Assembly (NCBI GenBank): GCA_016930935.1
Contig: JAFGFT010000029.1
Span: 1-61,200 of the forward strand
Reading direction: 5' to 3'
DNA from: Dehalococcoidia bacterium
GTDB taxonomy: Bacteria > Chloroflexota > Dehalococcoidia > GIF9 > AB-539-J10
Length of the DNA: 61,200 bases
Made by a program: the position numbers and the translations under genes. Every line of letters starts with the position of its first letter. Within the stretch, counting starts at the first letter, position 1. Of the stretch, positions 16,379 to 24,951 are shown piece by piece. The notes beneath the pieces were generated by a model. It ran no database searches, had not been told where the DNA came from, and worked only from the letters and a program-made list of their open reading frames with translations.

Positions 16379-18481
16379 TCACACTGCGGAGGCAAGCGCA
16401 TATCCCTTTCTCTGCTTGAACTCTTCCCGCTTCCCCTCATTCCACTGCTGCACCGGACGGAAATAGCCCACCACGCGGGAGTACACCTCACATGATTCGC
16501 CGCACTCGGGGCACTTCCACTGCTCCCCGTGCTGATACCCGTGGGTATTGCAGATGGAGAATGTCGGCGTCACGGTGAAATACGGCATCCTCACGCTGTT
16601 GGTGATGCGCCGCACCATGAGTTTGCACACCTCAGGGTCGTCTATCCTCTCCCCAAGATAGCCGTGGAAGACGGTGCCGCCGGTGTACTTCGTCTGGAGG
16701 CGGTCCTGGTGAGTGAGCGCCTCGAACACATCGCCGGAGTAGCCAACGGGAAGATGCGTGGAGTTGGTGTAGTACGGCTCGTTGTCGCCCGCTGCGACGA
16801 TTCCCGGGAAGCTCTGCCTGTCCAGCCTGGCGAGCCGATAGCAGGCGCCCTCGCCCGGAGTGGCCTCAAGGTTGAACAGTTCGCCCGTCTCCTCCTGGAA
16901 ATCGGACAGCCTCTTCAGCATGTAGTCGAGCACCTCCTGGGCCCAGGCTTCTCCTTCCTCCGTGTCGATGCCCTTGCCAAGGAAGTTGAGGCACGCCTCA
17001 TGCATCCCGATAAGGCCGATGGTGGAGAAATGGTTGGCCCAGTAGCTCCCAAGTCTCTCTTTGACCGCAGCCAGATAGACGCTCGAATACGGATAGAGCC
17101 CATCCTTAGTGAATTGTTCAATCGCCTTGCGCTTGATCTCAAGACTGTTGCGTGCCAGCACCATCAGCCGGTCGAGCCGCTCAAGGAAATCCTCACGCGA
17201 CGCCGAGAGATAGCCAAGCCTGGGCATGTTGATGGTCACCACGCCGACACTGCCGGTGAGAGGGTTGGAGCCGAAGAGGCCACCACCGCGCTTCCTGACC
17301 TGTGCCAGGTCCAGCCGCAGTCGACAGCACATGCTCCGCGTGTCCTCTGGGTTCATGTCTGAATTGACGAAGTTGGCGAAGTAGGGAATACCGTACTTCG
17401 CAGTCATCTTCCACAGAGAGTCGAGCTTCTCGTTGTCCCAGTCGAAATCCTTGGTGATGTTGTAGGTCGGAATCGGGAACGTGAATATCCTGCCCTTCGC
17501 ATCACCCGCCATCATGATGTCGCAGAACGCACGGTTGATAAGGTCCATCTCTTCCTGGAACTCCCCGTACGTCTCCTCCTGCGGCTTGCCATCGACGATG
17601 ACCGCCTCCGAGGCAAGATGGGAGGGGGGATTCAGGTCCATGGACAGGTTGGTGAACGGCGTCTGGAAGCCCACGCGGGTCGGTACGTTCAGTCCGAAGA
17701 CGAACTCCTGCATCGCCTGTTTCACGCCCTTGTAGTCCAGGTTGTCATAGCGCACGAAGGGGGCCAGTAGCGTGTCGAAGTTTGAGAACGCCTGCGCGCC
17801 GGCAGCCTCTCCCTGCAGTGTGTAGAAGAAATTGACTATCTGCCCAAGCGCACTGCGCAGGTGCTTGGGCGGCGTGCTCTCCACCTTGCCACGGACACCG
17901 CCAAAGCCCTTCAACAGCAGGTCCTTCAGGTCCCAGCCACAGCAGTAGACGCCAAGGATGCCCAGGTCATGGACATGGAAATCAGCATTGGTATGTGCAT
18001 CGCGAATCTCCGGCGGATAGATAGTGCCTATCCAGTAGCGGGAGGCGATTCCGGCAGAGATGTAGTTGTTCAGCCCCTGGAGCGAGTAGTCCATGTTGCT
18101 GTTTTCATTCACCCGCCAGTCGGCTCTGCCGAGGTAGTCGTCCACCATGTTCCTGGCGCCCTCGAGCAGCCTGCGGGACTCCCTCATCTTGGAGTGCTGC
18201 TCGCGGTAGAGGATGTAGGCCTTGGCAACCTTCGTGTGACCACCCTCAACGAGCGCCTTCTCCACAAGGTCCTGCACTTCTTCCACGGTGGGGATACGGC
18301 CGTCGCGGCACGTGATGCTGAGGATGGAGGTCACATAGGACTCGATGCCGTCCGCGACCGACCGGTCGCTGTCGCCAACTGCCTTCTCAGCCTTGAAGAC
18401 CGCTTCAGCGATCTTCCCCGGTTCAAAGGGAACAACGTTGTTCCCTCGTTTACGAATACTCTCAACTTTGTAATCTGTCAT
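16379..18481 (-). CDS. nrdD: Anaerobic ribonucleoside-triphosphate reductase (class III)
   Basis: The 700-residue enzyme makes deoxyribonucleotides without oxygen. It has an N-terminal ATP-cone allosteric domain (about residues 5-95, RKRGNNVVPFEPGKIAEAV), the large NrdD barrel, a C-terminal zinc site (CPECGESC, with an earlier ICNTHG cysteine) and the glycyl-radical loop RVVGYFRP near residue 675. GAGGAGGG lies 8 nt before the ATG. It is co-transcribed with nrdG. Two NrdR-box palindromes lie about 100 bp upstream of the start. No other ribonucleotide reductase is in the window. Confidence 0.95.
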   Translation of the reverse strand: MTDYKVESIRKRGNNVVPFEPGKIAEAVFKAEKAVGDSDRSVADGIESYVTSILSITCRDGRIPTVEEVQDLVEKALVEGGHTKVAKAYILYREQHSKMRESRRLLEGARNMVDDYLGRADWRVNENSNMDYSLQGLNNYISAGIASRYWIGTIYPPEIRDAHTNADFHVHDLGILGVYCCGWDLKDLLLKGFGGVRGKVESTPPKHLRSALGQIVNFFYTLQGEAAGAQAFSNFDTLLAPFVRYDNLDYKGVKQAMQEFVFGLNVPTRVGFQTPFTNLSMDLNPPSHLASEAVIVDGKPQEETYGEFQEEMDLINRAFCDIMMAGDAKGRIFTFPIPTYNITKDFDWDNEKLDSLWKMTAKYGIPYFANFVNSDMNPEDTRSMCCRLRLDLAQVRKRGGGLFGSNPLTGSVGVVTINMPRLGYLSASREDFLERLDRLMVLARNSLEIKRKAIEQFTKDGLYPYSSVYLAAVKERLGSYWANHFSTIGLIGMHEACLNFLGKGIDTEEGEAWAQEVLDYMLKRLSDFQEETGELFNLEATPGEGACYRLARLDRQSFPGIVAAGDNEPYYTNSTHLPVGYSGDVFEALTHQDRLQTKYTGGTVFHGYLGERIDDPEVCKLMVRRITNSVRMPYFTVTPTFSICNTHGYQHGEQWKCPECGESCEVYSRVVGYFRPVQQWNEGKREEFKQRKGYALASAV

Positions 18482-18576
18482 GGGGTAGCCCTCCTCTTGA
18501 CGACAACGAAGTGCGAATCACGGCAGTTGGGTATTATGAACAACACAGACCCACCAGACCACTTCCCTCGCCCTCA

Positions 18577-18623
18577 CCACTACATGTTGTGGTATAGCAA
18601 TGCCATTTGTCAATATCTTGTGT
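18577..18623 (-). promoter_or_regulatory. Pair of NrdR boxes upstream of nrdDG
   Basis: Two 16-bp sites, 18577-18592 (CCACTACATGTTGTGG) and 18608-18623 (TGTCAATATCTTGTGT), each match the NrdR consensus acaCwAtATaTwGtgt at about 12 of 16 positions. They are 31 bp apart centre to centre, three helical turns, the usual arrangement. A minus-strand TTGACA and an extended -10 (TGCTATACC) overlap them, so bound NrdR would block transcription. Confidence 0.7.
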
Positions 18624-18674
18624 TAGTACTTTGGACGTGGTAGGGAGATCGTCATCCCCTCGTGGTTGTTCGCG

Positions 18675-18699
18675 CCGGTGAGGGCATGCCTCGCGCGGC
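18675..18699. repeat. Degenerate copy of palindrome A
   Basis: GGTGAGGGCATGCCTCGC between the NrdR boxes and the next gene is a decayed copy of the GGCATGCC-centred palindrome found elsewhere in the window. Confidence 0.5.
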
Positions 18700-18716
18700 A
18701 AAAAACAAGGAAATCT

Positions 18717-19505
18717 TCAGTTGGCGGTCGCATCGAACGTGGAGAAGGAAAGCCCTGCCTCGGCAAGGCTGCCGGAGACGCGGGCAAGTTCCGCATCACC
18801 ACAGACAAGCACACACGGCACGCCGGATGAAGCGGCTTCAATCACGGTCTCCATGGCTGCCCATGAACAATGCGGTTGAATGCCGGCTGAACGCAGCGAG
18901 ATGAGTGATTCCACGCCTGCTGCGGCAATCAGTCGCGCATTCTGCACCCGTTCCCTCAATCGCCACAGGTCGACACCACGGGACCCACCGTTCTGGATGG
19001 ACGGCACCGTCACCACCACAACCTCGGCCGCGGACAGGGGAATAACCCCTTCTATGTTCGTGACGGCCACGTCGGTACCGGCGTCGGCATCCGCCATCAC
19101 CCTGGCCTTCGCAGGGTCAGCGTCCCCGACCGAGCGTGCATACAGAAGGCCTTCGCGCATCTCCAGCGCCACAGACTGCCCTGCGCACAGCTTCTCAGCA
19201 GCGATGGCTGCGGTGAAGGAAATATCCATCACCACGCGTCCCACGCGGTCGCTGTACTCCTGCAGTTCCCTCGCGCTGCGCAGCAGCCAGTCGACGCCCT
19301 GCGGCGTCACGGAGTAGCGGCCACGCCCACGGAACACCACCAGTCCGGCGGTGATGAGGTCCTTCATCTGCTCGGACACCGCCTGCACGGTGATGCCCAG
19401 TTGAGAGGCAACCTCTTTCTGCTGCACGGAGGGCTGGCGGGAGGCAATCTCCACCAGTATGCGGAACCTGGTTGAGATACTTCGGCTCAAGAACACATGC
19501 GCCAT
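18717..19505 (-). CDS. Winged-helix (MarR-like) transcriptional regulator with C-terminal sensor-like domain
   Basis: The 262-residue protein starts MAHVFLSRSISTRFRILVEI. Residues about 10-75 form a winged helix with recognition segment QKEVASQLGITVQAVSEQMK and wing GRGRYSVTPQGV. The remaining about 180 residues include a small-molecule or phosphosugar-like alpha/beta region (IEGVIPLSAAEVVVVTVPS and SSGVPCVLVCGDAELA). It resembles archaeal-type regulators with the same N-terminus. The ligand is unknown. ATG 19505 is preferred over upstream codons because the family conservation begins there. It is probably monocistronic; the repeats upstream give no clear promoter. Confidence 0.7.
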   Translation of the reverse strand: MAHVFLSRSISTRFRILVEIASRQPSVQQKEVASQLGITVQAVSEQMKDLITAGLVVFRGRGRYSVTPQGVDWLLRSARELQEYSDRVGRVVMDISFTAAIAAEKLCAGQSVALEMREGLLYARSVGDADPAKARVMADADAGTDVAVTNIEGVIPLSAAEVVVVTVPSIQNGGSRGVDLWRLRERVQNARLIAAAGVESLISLRSAGIQPHCSWAAMETVIEAASSGVPCVLVCGDAELARVSGSLAEAGLSFSTFDATAN

Positions 19506-19781
19506 TCTGGCAGGGATTATACCACCGGAGGCAATCAGAAACTGCCCATGGAGAGGGACGTCGCCCGGTCGCCTGGCGTCGTCCGTGTCAGTCGGTGATT
19601 GTCCGTGTTCTGAGGTGTCCAACCGTTCAGGACGTGCGGGGGTTGTTGTCCGAAATGTACGGGTCGTTCGTGAACGACACTGCGGGGTGGGGCGGGGTTA
19701 TCCGCCGGGGCGATGGCATGCCTCGCCCGTGACGCCGCGTACCACACACGGTTGAGCTGGGAAGGGGTTGTTGTTTCTGGT

Positions 19782-19921
19782 GTAGGGGCTCTTCGTGAAG
19801 AGCCCGTTCGCCACCTTGGGACAAGGCCAGACCCCACCGCGCGACGCAATCCGCAAACACCGCAGGGCAACTACAACCTCGCTTCATGCCAACCAACGGG
19901 CCGTTCCCGAACGGCCCCTAC
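19782..19921 (+). repeat. 140-bp dispersed element, copy 2
   Basis: It has the same ends, hairpins and length as copy 1 at 15318-15457. The middle keeps GGACAAGGCC and CAACCAACGGGCC. Confidence 0.85.
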
Positions 19922-19934
19922 AGCAACACGTTCG

Positions 19935-19997
19935 GAATTACGGGGACACCATTCACAGACTATTCCAACTGATTTGAGTATGGTGTCCCCGTAATTC
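19935..19997. repeat. 63-bp REP-like element with perfect 17-bp inverted ends
   Basis: GAATTACGGGGACACCA (19935-19951) and its exact reverse complement (19981-19997) flank 29 bp. The arm sequence is that of REP-like elements often found with RAYT (IS200-like) transposases, but no such transposase gene is in the window. Confidence 0.8.
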
Positions 19998-20128
19998 TCG
20001 GCGGCGTGCGGTGGGGCTATCCGTAGGGGCGATGGCATGCCTCGCCCGTAACCCTGTGTATCACACGCGGTTGTGGCGCACTGCCACCACGCCGAAAACG
20101 GGTCGCTCGTCGCGCCACTTCGTCCGTG

Positions 20129-21574
20129 TCAGTCCGTGATTGTCGGTGTTCGTCCGTGTTCCGGTTGCGTCTCAGACATCTGCGCAAGGGCAAGGTAGAA
20201 CCGTTTCACCAGCGGATCGCACATCACGTCGGACGCTTTGATTTCACGCACCAGGCGAATGCCCTCAATGGAACGACATCGGCTCAGCGCCACGTAGACC
20301 TGGCCGGAGGCAAAGGCTCCATTTCCCAGGTCCACAAGCACGTTGTCCATGCTCTTGCCCTGGCTCTTGTGAATAGTCACGGCCCAGGCGAGCATCAACG
20401 GATATTGTGTGTACCTGCCCACAGGCTCAGCCACAATGCTGTCCCGCGCCACATCGTAAGAGTACTTGAAGGTCTCCCATGAGACAGGGAGAACATCGTA
20501 CACACTGTCTTCATCGCCCAGTAGACCCACCCGGATACTGCTCTGTCCAAGCTCCTTCACTTCGCCCAGGGTGCCATTGACCCAGCGCCGTTGGTCGTCG
20601 TTCTTCGTGAACATCACCCGGGCACCCTGCTTCAACCTCAGGTCAAGTGGCGAGGGAAGCCTGTCGTCTTGAAGAGAGAACCTGCCCTCGATGTTACCCT
20701 CGAACCAGTACGGTTGCGAGGTCAACTGCGCCAACTCCTGTCGGTTTATCGCGTCGGCTCGACTGTTGGTACAGGTGAGTGTGAGGTCACAGGTGAGGTC
20801 GTCCTGCTGATAGCACCGCTGATTGACCTCGGCTGTTGCGGAATCGGCGTCATCTCCGATACGGATACTGTTGAGGATGTCCACGAAGTGGCTGTCCGTC
20901 TGGCGGTAGACTGAGGTCAACTCCACGGGTACCAGAGAAGTCCTCTGGAGGGCAAAGGAACTGAAGAAGAACGGGCTCGCGTATCCTTTGGCCCTGAGTA
21001 CTTCCCGTTCCTGCCTGGGAACAACCGGCGGCAACTGGAAAAGGTCCCCAACGAGCAACAATTGTACTCCTCCGAACGGACTGTCATCGTCGCGGTTCTT
21101 CCTGAGGAACTTGTCCATGCTGTCCATAACATCGCAACGGACCATGGAAATCTCATCCACTATCAGCAGTTCCAGCTTCCGGTAGAGCCTTCGGTCACGG
21201 ACGAGTTTGATGTCCTCATCCTCGTTAATCTTCGGCGCCAGGCGGAAGAATGAATGGATGGTCACTCCATTCACATTCAGGGCGGCCACACCGGTCGGAG
21301 CCACCACAACGTGCTTCCTGGTTGTGACAGTCCTGAGGTAATGAATAAGGGTGGACTTGCCGGTTCCCGCATTGCCGGTGACAAACACAATCGGACAGCC
21401 TTCTTCCACCAGGTCACGAACCACCCTGTATTCGTCCAGGATGTCGATGCCCTTGAGGGGGTCCAGTGCATTCAAGCGGGCGCGTTGCTCCTGCTCTCGT
21501 GACGCAGCCCGCTGGTTGAGGTCTCCAATGTTGACGGACCTGCTTCCGGAGGGTTCTTTCATTGACTCAATCAA
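20129..21574 (-). CDS. PIF1-type DNA helicase / AAA ATPase
   Basis: The 481-residue superfamily-1B helicase has Walker A GNAGTGKST (about residues 67-75), the APTGVAALNVNGVTIHSFF motif typical of PIF1/RecD2-like enzymes, Walker B LLIVDEISMV, GDLFQLPPV, the VYRQ arginine motif, and a C-terminal UvrD-like segment (LMLAWAVTIHKSQGKSMDNV...YVALSRCRS). It probably unwinds DNA at forks, R-loops or G-quadruplexes. The last about 10 codons (HGRTPTITD and stop) are supplied by the dispersed F repeat, so the native tail may have been replaced. An internal ATG at codon 5 is an alternative start. Confidence 0.9.
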   Translation of the reverse strand: MIESMKEPSGSRSVNIGDLNQRAASREQEQRARLNALDPLKGIDILDEYRVVRDLVEEGCPIVFVTGNAGTGKSTLIHYLRTVTTRKHVVVAPTGVAALNVNGVTIHSFFRLAPKINEDEDIKLVRDRRLYRKLELLIVDEISMVRCDVMDSMDKFLRKNRDDDSPFGGVQLLLVGDLFQLPPVVPRQEREVLRAKGYASPFFFSSFALQRTSLVPVELTSVYRQTDSHFVDILNSIRIGDDADSATAEVNQRCYQQDDLTCDLTLTCTNSRADAINRQELAQLTSQPYWFEGNIEGRFSLQDDRLPSPLDLRLKQGARVMFTKNDDQRRWVNGTLGEVKELGQSSIRVGLLGDEDSVYDVLPVSWETFKYSYDVARDSIVAEPVGRYTQYPLMLAWAVTIHKSQGKSMDNVLVDLGNGAFASGQVYVALSRCRSIEGIRLVREIKASDVMCDPLVKRFYLALAQMSETQPEHGRTPTITD

Positions 21575-21725
21575 GCTCTCTCTTTGTCGTGCTGTCCGCG
21601 CTCAGAACATCAGGGCATGGTTGCCATTCCTGATGGGAGACAGGTCCCGCGTCCACGGAACCCGTCTGACGGATTGTAACACCGGAGGGAACCACCAACT
21701 GCCCGGACTACCCCGTTCTGAGCAG

Positions 21726-21845
21726 GGTCAGGCTCCCATGCCTGCACGCTCGGTCCGGTTCGGTCGTCCGGACAGGCTCCCACGCCTGCCCGCCTCATGG
21801 TTGTCACACGCCCAAGGTTGGTGACGGCATGCCTCGCCCGTAAAG
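21726..21845. repeat. Motif D and A repeats upstream of the helicase
   Basis: This otherwise empty stretch carries two CAGGCTCCCAYGCCTG palindromes (motif D, 21729-21745 and 21772-21792) and a partial palindrome A (21828-21845, GGCATGCCTCGCCCGT). Confidence 0.7.
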
Positions 21846-21935
21846 TAGAAAGACTACAGTACAAGAACATCTGGCCCGACTCGCCCACAGGACACTTTCG
21901 AACATCAATGCCAGTGGCAGGAAATCGAGAGCATA

Positions 21936-21987
21936 GTATTACACAATTGTTGTGTATTACTTGCAATTTTGTTGCAAATAGTATAAC
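21936..21987 (+). promoter_or_regulatory. Operator and promoter of the YheO-regulator / TRAP operon
   Basis: A 25-bp near-perfect inverted repeat (21936-21960, arms GTATTACACAA and TTGTGTATTAC, one mismatch, 3-bp centre) abuts TTGCAA (21961-21966). TTGCAA repeats at 21972-21977. TATAAC (21982-21987) ends 8 nt before the ATG at 21996, so the mRNA would be leaderless. The region is far more A+T-rich than its surroundings. The likely binder is the regulator encoded just downstream. Confidence 0.6.
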
Positions 21988-21995
21988 TTCCACCC

Positions 21996-22721
21996 ATGCG
22001 ACAAGGAGAGTTCGTAACCGCGAAGGCAACGGGCCACACCTCCACTGGAGGGAGAGTCAAATTCGGCGCCCAAGACTGGGCTATTCTGCATCGTTTCGAG
22101 TGCGTCGTCGACGGTTTCGGCCAACTGCTTGGCTCAAACTGTGAAATCGTCCTGCACGCACTAGAGGACCCATCACGGTCCGTCATCAGAATCGCCAATG
22201 GTTCCGTCACCGGCAGGACAATTGGCTCTCCCATGACGGATTTCGGAATGCAGATTGTGCACAACGCTGACAAGCTGGAAAGCGATGTAGTCGGGGTCTA
22301 CCACACCAGGTCCAACCGGGGCACGCCTCTCAAGTCAGTGACCGTACTGATACGAAACCCCAAAGGAAGGCCGATAGGGATGCTATGCATCAATATGGAC
22401 CTGGCCGTTCCGCTTGTGGATTTCGCACGAGAACTCCTCGCCTCAGCACAGGCCACTTCCGAAACAACCGTTGAGCACTTTCCGTTGAACGCTACTGACC
22501 TGATCAGCAGTGCGCTCGAAGAGGCTATGGCGGAAGCTAATCATGGCGGAAGACTCTCTGCACGAGAAAAGAACAGGCTTGTAGTGGCGCAGATGCATGG
22601 GCGAGGCGTCTTCCGAGTGAAGGGCGCAGTCGACATCGTCGCTCGCAAGATGGGTATTTCCCGATACACAGTCTACAACTACCTGAGAGAGGCCCGGGTT
22701 GATTCCGCACTGGAACAATAA
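21996..22721 (+). CDS. YheO-like PAS domain transcriptional regulator (DauR type)
   Basis: The 241-residue regulator has an N-terminal YheO-type PAS domain (about residues 25-145: LGSNCEIVLHALEDPSRSVIRIANG, then GTPLKSVTVLIRNPKGRPIGMLCINMD). A C-terminal helix-turn-helix follows (about 195-240: VKGAVDIVARKMGISRYTVYNYLREAR). DauR, a characterised member, controls D-arginine catabolism, so an amino-acid-related inducer is plausible. It is followed 39 bp later by ridA on the same strand. The ATG lies 8 nt after a -10 box with no Shine-Dalgarno sequence before it. Confidence 0.85.
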   Translation: MRQGEFVTAKATGHTSTGGRVKFGAQDWAILHRFECVVDGFGQLLGSNCEIVLHALEDPSRSVIRIANGSVTGRTIGSPMTDFGMQIVHNADKLESDVVGVYHTRSNRGTPLKSVTVLIRNPKGRPIGMLCINMDLAVPLVDFARELLASAQATSETTVEHFPLNATDLISSALEEAMAEANHGGRLSAREKNRLVVAQMHGRGVFRVKGAVDIVARKMGISRYTVYNYLREARVDSALEQ

Positions 22722-22760
22722 CCGGGTCCTGACATACCAGAACGAGGGGGCCTAATCAGA

Positions 22761-23138
22761 ATGGAAATCATAGACACTACCTCTGCACCAGGTGCCGTAG
22801 GACCGTACTCGCAAGCCATTTCGCAAGGCGGTCAGCTATATGCATCGGGTCAGATACCGCTGGATCCCGCCACGGGACAATTGGTGAGCGAAGATTTTGA
22901 GGCACAGGCACGCCAATGCCTCGTGAACCTTGCCGCAGTCCTAAAGGCTGGCGGTTCTTCACTGGGTCAGGCGCTCAAAGTGACCGTCTACGTAACCGAC
23001 CTTCGAGACTTCCCGAAACTCAATGCGATATACGCCGAGTTCTTCAGTCAACACCACCCTGCAAGGTGCTGTGTGCAAGTATCGGCCTTGCCTCTGAATG
23101 CCCAAGTGGAGATTGACGCTATAGCCATAGTCCCCTGA
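22761..23138 (+). CDS. ridA: RidA family enamine/imine deaminase
   Basis: The 125-residue protein is full length for RidA/YjgF. It has PGAVGPYSQAI, SGQIPLDPATGQLV, the KVTVYVTDLRDFPKLNAIY segment, and HPARCCVQVSALPLNAQVEIDAIA containing the conserved arginine (PAR) that binds the carboxylate. RidA hydrolyses reactive 2-aminoacrylate and related enamines to keto acids. That product is exactly what the cysteine-desulfidase-like enzyme further down the operon would release. GAGGGGG precedes the ATG. Confidence 0.95.
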   Translation: MEIIDTTSAPGAVGPYSQAISQGGQLYASGQIPLDPATGQLVSEDFEAQARQCLVNLAAVLKAGGSSLGQALKVTVYVTDLRDFPKLNAIYAEFFSQHHPARCCVQVSALPLNAQVEIDAIAIVP

Positions 23139-23262
23139 GTCAGGGACGAGCCCTGGCCAGACGTTCGTGGGCACACCGTCAGACAAAGGAGGTGACAGGA
23201 TAAAACGTGACCGAACGCGCAAATATTGCTAGGACACGAGAATATCAAGGAGGTACCAAGAA

Positions 23263-24345
23263 ATGAGAGGTTCAATTACCAAACGCTCAGCCTATCTGGC
23301 TCTCACTCTCGTAATGCTCTTCGGAGTATTGGCAGGGTGCGCCGCACCAACGGCCGATGCACCTGCTCCCGATGAAGACACCCCATCCCCCGCTGCTCCG
23401 GGGCAAGACATGATTGAGATCACGATGGGAAACCTCTGGGGAGGTGGACACATTCAGCAGGTGACGGACCAGTTCGTTGAGTGGTGCGAAGAAGCCACTG
23501 ACGGCCGGATGAAGTTCACCGTCCTGCCGGGTGAGACCGCTGTTCCTGTAGAAGACCATCTGGACGCGACGGGAGAAGGCGTCTTCGACCTCAACTACAT
23601 GTATGAGGGCTATTACCAAGAAGAGATCCCAGCCTTCCAGATAATGACCGGAATCCCGGGAATGCTTCGTGAGCCAGCAGACGCGTGGAAGATATCGAAG
23701 CTCGGAGGTTGGGAAGGCCTGTCTCAGAAGATATACGCGGAGCACGACATCGCGTTTGTGGGACGCATAGCCAGGGCCGCCGACGCAATCGTCTCGACCG
23801 TCCCTATCGCCCACGTCGCAGACCTGAAGGGTCTCAAGATACGGAGTGAGGGCATCGACGCTGAAGCTCTAAATTCCCTGGGAGCAAGCACTGTGTTTAC
23901 GCCTCAAGACGAGGTCTACGTATCACTCAGTTCGGGTCTGCTGGACGCAGCCGAGAGCGGTGATGCAACGTCTCAGTACGACACCGGCTTCTATGAAGTC
24001 GCCAAGCATTGGATTCAACCACCGCTGCAGAACTGCGCGTTGGGATTAGTCCTGAACGCCAACATGGATTTCTGGAATTCGCTCTCTGGAGCCGACAGGG
24101 CTCTCATCGACAAGATATGGCATTACACGGGAGAGGTCATCATTCACGATCAGGAATACCGCACAAAGTCAGTGTTGGAACTGGTCCAGAAGGAACACGG
24201 GGTAACCGTGTACTACTGGGATGATGAAGACCTCAAGGCATGGAGTGAAGCTGTGATGTCCAACGTTGAACAGCATCCTGAAGACCCCTACTGGGTAGAG
24301 GCATGGGATCTGCTCGCATCTTACCAGGAGGCGATGGGCTACTAA
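23263..24345 (+). CDS. TRAP transporter substrate-binding lipoprotein (DctP family)
   Basis: The 360-residue extracytoplasmic receptor has a signal peptide ending in the lipobox LAGCAAP (Cys at about 26). The mature domain begins IEITMGNLWGGGHIQQVTDQF. The DctP core is visible in IAHVADLKGLKIRSEGIDAEALNSLGAS and VYVSLSSGLLDAAESG. The Arg in LKGLKIRSE is the usual carboxylate-binding residue, so the ligand is probably an organic or amino acid. AAGGAGG lies 9 nt before the ATG. It is followed by both TRAP membrane subunits, making a complete transporter. Confidence 0.92.
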   Translation: MRGSITKRSAYLALTLVMLFGVLAGCAAPTADAPAPDEDTPSPAAPGQDMIEITMGNLWGGGHIQQVTDQFVEWCEEATDGRMKFTVLPGETAVPVEDHLDATGEGVFDLNYMYEGYYQEEIPAFQIMTGIPGMLREPADAWKISKLGGWEGLSQKIYAEHDIAFVGRIARAADAIVSTVPIAHVADLKGLKIRSEGIDAEALNSLGASTVFTPQDEVYVSLSSGLLDAAESGDATSQYDTGFYEVAKHWIQPPLQNCALGLVLNANMDFWNSLSGADRALIDKIWHYTGEVIIHDQEYRTKSVLELVQKEHGVTVYYWDDEDLKAWSEAVMSNVEQHPEDPYWVEAWDLLASYQEAMGY

Positions 24346-24423
24346 AGTAGCCCATCTCTCCCACACTTGAACGGTCTTAGCACATCATTTTGCGAATGCC
24401 GCAAAGGCGGGATATGGGAGCAC

Positions 24424-24951
24424 ATGAAGAAAGCCATTCACTTGATTGACAGAGTCACCGATTGGACCGGCCGATACCTCGTACTGGTTCTGCTGCCGCT
24501 CATTGGTGTCGCGCTGTATGAAGTTATTGCCAGGTTCATGTTCAACAAGCCGACTGTGTGGGCACACGAAACAACTTCGCTGATATTTGGAGCCTATGTC
24601 GTTCTGTTGGGAGCCTACACGCTGCTCGTCAAGCAGCATGTGCGGGTGGATATCCTGTGGGCGCGACTTTCTGAACGCGGCAAGGCCATCGCAGACCTCG
24701 CTACCAGCGGATTCTCTTTTCTGTTCACCGGTGCTCTCTTCTGGTATGCAACAGAAAAGGCGATTCATTCGATAGCCACACACGAGACTTCGGTCACCGT
24801 GTTCGGTCCACCACTATATCCGTCACGAGCCATCCTGGCGATAGGATCGCTCATGCTGCTACTGCAGCTCGTATCCAAGTTCTACCATGACCTGGAGATA
24901 ACCCGAGCCATCAACGGCCAATCCACGGAGTCTCCAAGAGAGGAGGCGTAG
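24424..24951 (+). CDS. TRAP transporter small membrane subunit (DctQ family)
   Basis: The 175-residue protein has four hydrophobic segments and DctQ hallmarks: FNKPTVWAHETTSLIFGAYVVL and VKQHVRVDILW, plus a closing helix before the end. It associates with the large permease and is needed for sodium-driven uptake. ATG 24424 is preferred (GGGAG just upstream, and MKKAIHLIDRV begins the conserved part); an upstream extension lacks similarity. Its stop overlaps the GTG start of the large subunit. Confidence 0.88.
   Translation: MKKAIHLIDRVTDWTGRYLVLVLLPLIGVALYEVIARFMFNKPTVWAHETTSLIFGAYVVLLGAYTLLVKQHVRVDILWARLSERGKAIADLATSGFSFLFTGALFWYATEKAIHSIATHETSVTVFGPPLYPSRAILAIGSLMLLLQLVSKFYHDLEITRAINGQSTESPREEA

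Larger units (their letters stand above)
19577..20161. repeat. Composite repeat array 2 with a nested REP-like element
   Basis: This 620-bp gene-free gap holds an F stretch (19577-19617), a partial GGTCGTTCGTGAACGAC hairpin (19657-19680), palindrome A (19705-19733), the 140-bp element (19782-19921), a 63-bp GGGGACACC element (19935-19997), palindrome A again (20023-20051) and an F tail (20125-20161). Apart from the inserted 63-bp element, the order copies the array at 15.2-15.7 kb. The F tail runs into the end of the helicase gene. Confidence 0.8.

Noticed and set aside
19535-19994. Several 60-110 codon frames in the 19.5-20.0 kb gap
   Set aside because: All are translations of the dispersed repeats (similar peptides such as AMACLARN recur at 15.5 and 37.4 kb), not genes.
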